The notes beneath the pieces are model-generated. The model had not been told where the DNA came from. It saw only the letters and a program-made list of their open reading frames with translations, and did no database searches. The position numbers were made by a program, and so were the translations under genes. Below are positions 57,814 through 64,000 of a stretch of 64,000 bases of DNA, in pieces (position 1 is the stretch's first letter; each line of letters starts with the position of its first letter). Source of the DNA: Pocillopora verrucosa (taxonomy: Eukaryota > Cnidaria > Anthozoa > Scleractinia > Pocilloporidae). The DNA lies in assembly GCF_036669915.1 (NCBI RefSeq), contig NC_089318.1, positions 6,615,849-6,679,848 on the forward strand. Reading direction: 5' to 3'.

Positions 57814-58526
57814 GAGCGCAAAAAGAAATAGGAAGAAAAAAGGAGCAAGGCTGATATCCAGCCATCCTGACCGAACAAGCTTGGTCAACAAAGGATCTAT
57901 CGTTTAGCGAAAAGATTGCGCTCAAGAATGACTTGTTGATTTTCGGGCGCTGGAAAGGAAAACCAACTGCGATGGAATGTGCTCGTTTTTTATTTGACAA
58001 AGTCATTTCGAATTTCTATTGGAACTCCTTTTTCGACATTGTCCCAAAAGGAAAGCGGGATAAAAGCACGCAAGATGGGCCAATCTTGTCCCTTTGGGTA
58101 GACGTTTATAACATGGGATTCGCTTCACTTCACTGACCACATATTCTCTGTTATGAATATAATTCATATTAGTATTGTAAGATATTAGTTTTATCCCGGC
58201 AAGCTTCCACTTTTACCGTCACATTTCAAACACAAAAAGCAATAATGAATGCAATCTGACCGTGGAATCGTAAAGACATAGAATGTAATAAAATAAATGT
58301 AAGTTCATATCTATAAAATTATAAAAAAGATTCAAGCTTGCCCGACAGTATATGGAAACATTACTGGTTATATTCTGTATAGACAAGAGATTACAAACAG
58401 TTTATCATCTCTTGGTATAGATCTTGTCACGTATTTTTGTGTGCGCGTGTCTATGTCAGCTTTAATTTATTCCCTAAAAGGCCCTGGTGAATATTTTATT
58501 GCGTTAGTTGTTCTGGGTTTGTTTTG

Positions 58527-58557
<31 letters not shown>

Positions 58558-59226
58558 TTTTCTGACGTTGGGATTTTTCACCAGCTTGTGGTGAACACCC
58601 ACGCGTTCGTTTGAAATTCACGAATTCTAACAGGAAAAAGCGTGTTTTCTTTGAGACTGAAAGAAATGTTCAAACTCAAGAAAGCCGGAGATTTCAAAGT
58701 ATGTTCAATATTTTGCGAAAACCTTACTTCTTGGAGAGATTATTTACCATTCATAACACGTTATAATCATAGCTTTCGGACGGAGGCTGATTTTAATGTC
58801 CCTAATTGTATCTTTGACGTCAAATTAACAAGTAAAAAAAATAATAATAAAATAAAAAAACGTTTTTGTCAGATACGTCAAAGGAACTTCTTGTCAGATT
58901 ACAAACAATTCATTCGTGAGCCGGCTGCGAGTTGTTATGATTACAAACACGCTAGTTCCCATGACGAAATTATTACGATTGGCTCGTGAAACAAAGACTG
59001 AAGGTGGGCAAATTTGAAAATGTAAACAAAGGAAATGTTTCTAAAGCAAATATCTTTCCCACTTAATGTCACGCATTTCTAAGTTAAGATTTGCTGAGTC
59101 ACTGGTGCTCTTCAAATTTAATCATCCTTTTAAAATAAAACCGGAGTCAGGCTAAGATGATAATTGTAAATTGAAGCAAGTTATAAACGGTCCTCGGCGT
59201 CGACTGCGAAAGTCACTCTGGCGAAG
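57814..59226. other. Spacer upstream of second spondin gene
   Basis: Contains an ATATCCAGCCATCCTG repeat piece near 57,850 and a GTTTT pentanucleotide array at 58,519-58,558. A 115-codon frame at 58,642-58,989 has no recognised family. A TATA-like TTATAAACGG lies at 59,181, 46 bp before the start codon. Confidence 0.5.
58519..58558. repeat. (GTTTT)n microsatellite
   Basis: About six GTTTT units followed by a T-run. Confidence 0.9.
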
Positions 59227-61292
59227 ATGGCACAACACATAGGCACTCTCTTGGCTGTTCTTAGCGTTGTTGTAGTTTCGTCAACTGCAGTTAAATGTCC
59301 TGGGACAGCCACATACACATTATCGTGGAAAGCTACTTGGACCCGAGCAAATCATCCGAATACAGCCCTTCCAAGCAGTGCACACTTTTCTCCTTTAATA
59401 GGTTGCTCTCACGGTGCGGACTACATCATGTGGCGAAGAGGACAGAAAGCTTCTTCTGGCGTAAAATTGGTCGCTGAAAGAGGTTAGAAAATGAACTTTT
59501 AAATTGGTTTTTTTTAGCCATTGAACAAAAATCCCTTTTTCCACAAATTAAACAACAAAATAAAACTTTTTGGCGACGAAAAATTTAAAACGCTTCGACT
59601 TCCGTGATCGGCCGACCAGACAATGGAAATGTTGTTCGTTCAATGAAATTTTGTATGATCTTACTTCGTTCGTTTGAACGATGCGGATTTTTTTTCTCTA
59701 CGTTTTAGCTTTAGTCAGTTGTAAGCTTCTCATCTGTAAGCGCATTTCCAGAAATAATTACTTTGTCAAAAATGTAGATCGTCTACAAATATTGGGAATA
59801 AAAATTTACAAATCATGACGTTAAAGGGCGTTACAGAATATTTGACAATTATTCGCCTCAGGCTCGGTGAATGTTTTTTAATAATCTCCGAGACGGATCC
59901 AAGGGTATTAGTCAACAATATATATAGATATATATATATTCATTGAGTCTAAGGCGGATAATTGTTTCAGTATAATTGTTCAGGTGCTTTCAAATTCTGT
60001 TTTAAAAAATCGTTTTGTTTTTAAGACCATTCTATTAAAATTGTTACGATTACTCGTATCGAGATAAGCAGCCAGTTTCCACTAGAATTTAACAGGTTAC
60101 TCGATTAAATCAGCAAAAACTTCATATCTTTCTTTTGAAAAGTTTTAATCCAAACTGAATAGCATCTTTTGGCTCTTTAGCGTTGTATTTTCGTCCATGG
60201 CATCACTTTTTTTTGTGTACCATTGACAAAACGCGAGGCAGCCAATTTGAAATTTAGCACCCCAGCTGCAATCGTCTTGCGCGAGATGATTATGGCGAGA
60301 TATGGCGCAATTCTCAACCAATCAGAGCGCACACATCTCTATTATTACCGGAGCACTAAATCAATTTAACTTCTTGCTTTCTGGTGATGTTAATCAGAAC
60401 TGCGAGTGTAACCTCTCTGTCATGACTTGACCATTGTGCCTGTGTCAGGAGAGAATCATGGCAAGAGACAGTGAGGGAGAGTTGATTTTTCTCTCTTAAA
60501 CTGGTGGTGAAATGTCACAGGAAAGTAGTGGCACCTTACCTGAAGAAAAATACCCTTGGAATTAACGCCTGTTGGCTGATTCAATATTTAGGAGCCTCAC
60601 AACACCAAAAAGTGAATGAAGATGATATTCGATGATGATCAAAAAAGATTTGAAATATTGTGACGTTTTTCATAGGTCAAACTGGAACTCTTAAAGGCGA
60701 AATAGAGTCTCAAATCTCTGGGGGAAAAGCCTTGCAGCTCATTCTGCCGGGATCTGGGCTTGGTGCAGTGGATGAACTGACCAGTATTCAAGTCAAGGTT
60801 ACCTCCAACTTTTCAAGGGTGTCTCTTATCAGTATGCTCGCTCCATCCCCCGATTGGTTCGTAGGAATTGACAGCCATGATCTCTGTGACAATGGCCAGT
60901 GGCGAGAGACCTGGAACGTGACCATGTTACCACCGTATGATTCAGGCACAGATAGCGGGCTTCAGTTTAACAGCGCCAATCAAGCGACAGTGCCATTCGT
61001 AGACATTTTCCGAATCACTAACACCATGGAGGGTGCATTTAAAGCCACAAATCCCATCGTAAGCCTGGGAGAATTCCGATTTAAAGGGCTTAACCTCACG
61101 CAAAGCCAAATGAATAACACCGTAATGAATTACACCGATGGCTCGGCAACGACTGTTCTGTATAAACCAACTAGTACCATGACTACGAAACTCTCACAAA
61201 CCACAACGGCGCTGTACGACTCAGCCAGCAAAGATTCGGTTGGCCTGTTGCTCTTTATAGGCGCTCGTTTAATACTGGCTTGGCTGTTTTGA
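59227..61292 (+). CDS. Secreted spondin-domain protein, predicted GPI-anchored (copy 2)
   Basis: Exons 59227-59482 and 60676-61292 give 290 residues. Exon 1 is exactly the length of its paralogue's (256 bases) with the same phase-1 intron. Signal peptide about 1-21 (LLAVLSVVVVSSTA). The Spondin_N domain runs from YTLSWKATWTRANHPNT through ADYIMWRRGQKASSG to APSPDWFVGIDSHDLCDNGQ and PPYDSGTDSG. After the domain come several N-glycosylation sequons (NLT, NNT, NYT) and a Thr/Ser-rich stalk of about 40 residues. The end is hydrophobic (VGLLLFIGARLILAWLF) and consistent with a GPI signal, though the Arg inside it makes it weaker. It is likely on the cell surface or released; ligand unknown. Confidence 0.85.
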
Positions 61293-64000
61293 GTTAAAAA
61301 CTAATGATAGAGACTACATAGAGACGATATCCCAGGGGTCTACCAGACGTAACATAAGGAAACGATATCCCACGAGTATATTAAGGGTGTACCAGATGTC
61401 ATAGAGAGAAACTGACGCATCCCAGGGATGAACAAGCTGTTAGTTGTCCAAATCCTATTTGCGTAACCTATATGGTCCTAGCTGACTATCTGCATTAAAA
61501 ACGTTCTTTAAGTATTCCGGAATCGTTTCATGAATTTCTCCGTTCCACGTATGCCCATCAGACTTACTATCTATTTGCAGAGTTGCACCTTTTGAAAAGA
61601 TCTAGGTTAAATGTTGAACGTCAGCTGTAAGTCTTAGAATACGCTGTAGTTGGTTTTCTAAGTATATCGCTGAAGCACTTTTTTACACTCTTTTTTTTGT
61701 GTCGAAAGAGTTTAAACTGAGCAGTAGCGCCTCTTTCTTGTAAATCGTGCTTACACGGCGACTTCGGATATCGATAGTTCGAACCGTTGCTAACTTGAAT
61801 CTCGCGCTAACTCAAATCAAAATCGATTTCCCCTGAGTTTCCGCCATTTTAGCAATTTAACCCTCGGTATTCCGAAACCTTGATATCTCGAAGCAATTTC
61901 CGTTTTCCTTCAGGTCATTTTCCACAAATTTTACCTTTGATAACTGTTAAACCAGGTTGCGTTGGTTTAGGGTACATTTTACTACCCTGCCTGTATCTTC
62001 CGATAATTCGAACCTTTTTCAATTTCCCTTGAAGGTTCGAGTTATCGAGAGTCGACTATATTTTCAATCTAATTAATGCCATCCGATTCAAATGATATTC
62101 GGACAACAACTGACCACAATCATGAGCCCACAATCATGAGCCCACAATCATGAGCCCACAATTTAACATCAGCGATCACACGAATAGAGTTCCACAAAAT
62201 CACTCCAATGCAATTTTCCCTGAAGAAATTTTGCTGCCAGAATTTCTAGCGAAGTATAGAAATAACAATGAATCTGAAAACAGTTATATTTGGAGAAAAA
62301 GAACTGCGAGTACTCCCAATAAATCCGTCATCATCATTTGTGTTTATCTCTCGGTCTTGTTTTGCCCATCTTAGACATCTTACTAGTCAATAAAACTTTG
62401 AAATTCCGTGGCATATTTTCTGTAAATAACTACAGTCACTTGAAGAATTGAACTACATTTTCACTCCTTTCATTATAGACTACTGTTTGTTTTCATTAAG
62501 AATTCAATGAAAAATAGTCGTTTCCTCAATGTCATTTCCTGTTTTTTGTTTTGTTTTGTTTTTTCTTTGTCTGCATTTATAAATGGATTATGTCTACAGG
62601 GACGGCGGAGCCTATTTTCAATTGAATATGGAGGGGGGGGGGGGAAGAAGGGGAGGGGTGGGCTTGATAACAAGTGTCAGGGACGCGAGTTTGTTGGGGG
62701 ATCTGGGGCCATCCTTCTTCAGAAAAGTTTGAAATCTACAGGCCCGGAAATTAGTGGTGTTTTCAACAATCTCCGTGAGGTAATTTGTCGAAAAGATTCC
62801 GACAGATTTTATATATTTAAGATTGTGGTTCTATTACATTCATCGTCTTCTTTTAATGTCTTTTTTATTCTTCATGCGTGCCTCATGCTAAAAAAAATTT
62901 AATTATCGTCCTCAAATGCACACAAGCAAAAGACGCATATACATAGTAGTATACATAAGCTTCAGTAAACTTTGGCCTGTTCCAGGTATTCAGCTCGTGG
63001 GAACAAGTGGAAGGCAGAGTGATTGAAGAAAAAAGCTACTTTCCAAGACCTCCACCGGTCATATTCCGTCTCCAGTGAGGGAGGGAAAGGCACGGATCAT
63101 TAAATCTTAAAAATAAAAATTGTCTTTTTGAGGTCTAAAAACTAAAAACCTGGAAACTGTTTATTTGGAGCACAACGCATGCAGTTTGGTTCACCGCGGC
63201 GCGGTAGCACATTCTACATTACATGAACGTGATTCATGTTACTTATTTGAGATGCAGAGTAGCGAAATAAGTGAAGCCAAAGAGTATTAGCCAAAAAAAT
63301 CATTTTTCCTCAGCCCTTGTGCCGAGCGCAAGAACGTACATATATTAATCTGAATCGACGGTAACCAGCCAGAACGGACCTTAACGGTCCGAATCTGAAA
63401 AACTCTCCCCATAGTCAAGGAGCCAGACCCAACAAAAGATGGTTTCGTTCAACCCACCTGACAGAAAAGGTTTGACAGTTGATTCTGATAGACCAATACC
63501 TGCTCTTTAAGATAAGATACTATGTAGTCCCGAATTGTGGTACCCCTGACGAGATAAATGAGGCTTTATACCATGACATGGCACTCAGCATAGAGACGAG
63601 GCTCAAACAGAAATTGACCTCAAATTTCATCTTCTTCCGCTAAAGTGCCCCAAACCTTTCTGGAAAAGTGATGAGCATGCACCTACCTACAATATGAGTG
63701 TTCACATGGTACGACAACATGTCACGTGATTATCACATGACTATTTTTTCGTCAAAAAGCAGCCTCTTTTGTCGATCCTGACATATTTCAAATCCTGCTG
63801 AGACTAGGGTAAAGGACTTATTCAGGCTTTTCATCATATGAGGATACAAAGAAGTCGTGTACTTTCGAATTACTTTAAAAAAAAAACATTTGGAAGTGTA
63901 GAACTCTAGAAAATCGACAATGTTAGTGCTGGTCTTTCTTCCGTCACTTTTTACATGGAAACGAGGCTGGAATAAAAGTACCCTCAAAACGGGTCAAATC
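61293..64000. other. Terminal gene-free stretch with repeat pieces
   Basis: At 61,755-62,060 sequence rich in 'TTCGA' and 'ATATCGA' ends in GGTTCGAGTTATCGAGAGTC, resembling the terminal inverted repeat of pogo/Tigger-type DNA transposons; no transposase was seen. At 62,114-62,162 the 14-bp unit ACAATCATGAGCCC is repeated about 3.5 times. A G-run lies at 62,631-62,643. A 131-codon frame (62,507-62,902) crosses that G-run and is probably not a gene. Confidence 0.5.

Noticed and set aside
62507-62902. 131-codon open frame
   Set aside because: It crosses a 13-base G-run and GGAGGGG low-complexity sequence, shows no domain, and the surroundings look like dispersed repeat.
62988-63077. Exon-like frame after a CCAG acceptor (VFSSWEQVEG.., ending at TGA)
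   Set aside because: No upstream exon or donor with matching phase was found, and the surrounding sequence looks like a dispersed repeat in other cnidarian DNA.

Overview
The window is nuclear DNA from an animal, most likely an anthozoan cnidarian such as a stony coral. It is AT-rich and its genes carry many short exons with GT-AG introns. The proteins are metazoan families: NXF1, ERH, membrane phospholipase B, histidine N-acetyltransferase-like and spondin-domain proteins. Introns and spacers are full of short transposon remnants. The coral assignment is an inference from gene content and repeat style; no marker gene was tested. Exon models below were assembled by hand from splice sites and reading phase. 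The summed CDS length is a multiple of three for every model except the last ERH junction.

Layout. Positions 1-3,490 hold a broken partial copy of the 5' end of the downstream PLB1-like gene, including the shared head-to-head promoter. Positions 3,900-7,470 are a transposon graveyard: Helitron, LINE reverse transcriptase and a fold-back element. A NAT16-like acetyltransferase (7,971-8,912, minus) and a membrane phospholipase B-like gene (9,116-18,686, plus, 17 exons) diverge from a 203-bp spacer. ERH (20,180-23,896, minus) follows. A 24-exon NXF1 gene (26,963-43,848, minus) comes next and has a duplicated last coding exon. Then come a peroxisomal 4CL/luciferase-type acyl-CoA ligase (46,010-52,434, plus, 7 exons) and two tandem spondin-domain genes with predicted GPI-anchor tails (53,894-55,644 and 59,227-61,292, plus). 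Between the spondin genes lies a transposon relic of the 'CCCTTTAACTCCCA' family. It carries an insertion of three tRNA-like units, one inverted.

The genes do not form an operon-like pathway. They are a mix of housekeeping RNA-biology genes (NXF1, ERH), lipid and small-molecule enzymes (PLB1-like, acyl-CoA ligase, N-acetyltransferase) and secreted adhesion-type proteins. The most unusual points are four. The PLB1-like protein has lost its GDSL nucleophile serine and carries an N-terminal Ig-like domain. NXF1 has two tandem terminal exons encoding nearly the same C-terminus. A tRNA-like palindromic array is inserted in a transposon relic with a 13-bp target duplication. Two repeat families carry hammerhead-ribozyme-like cores.
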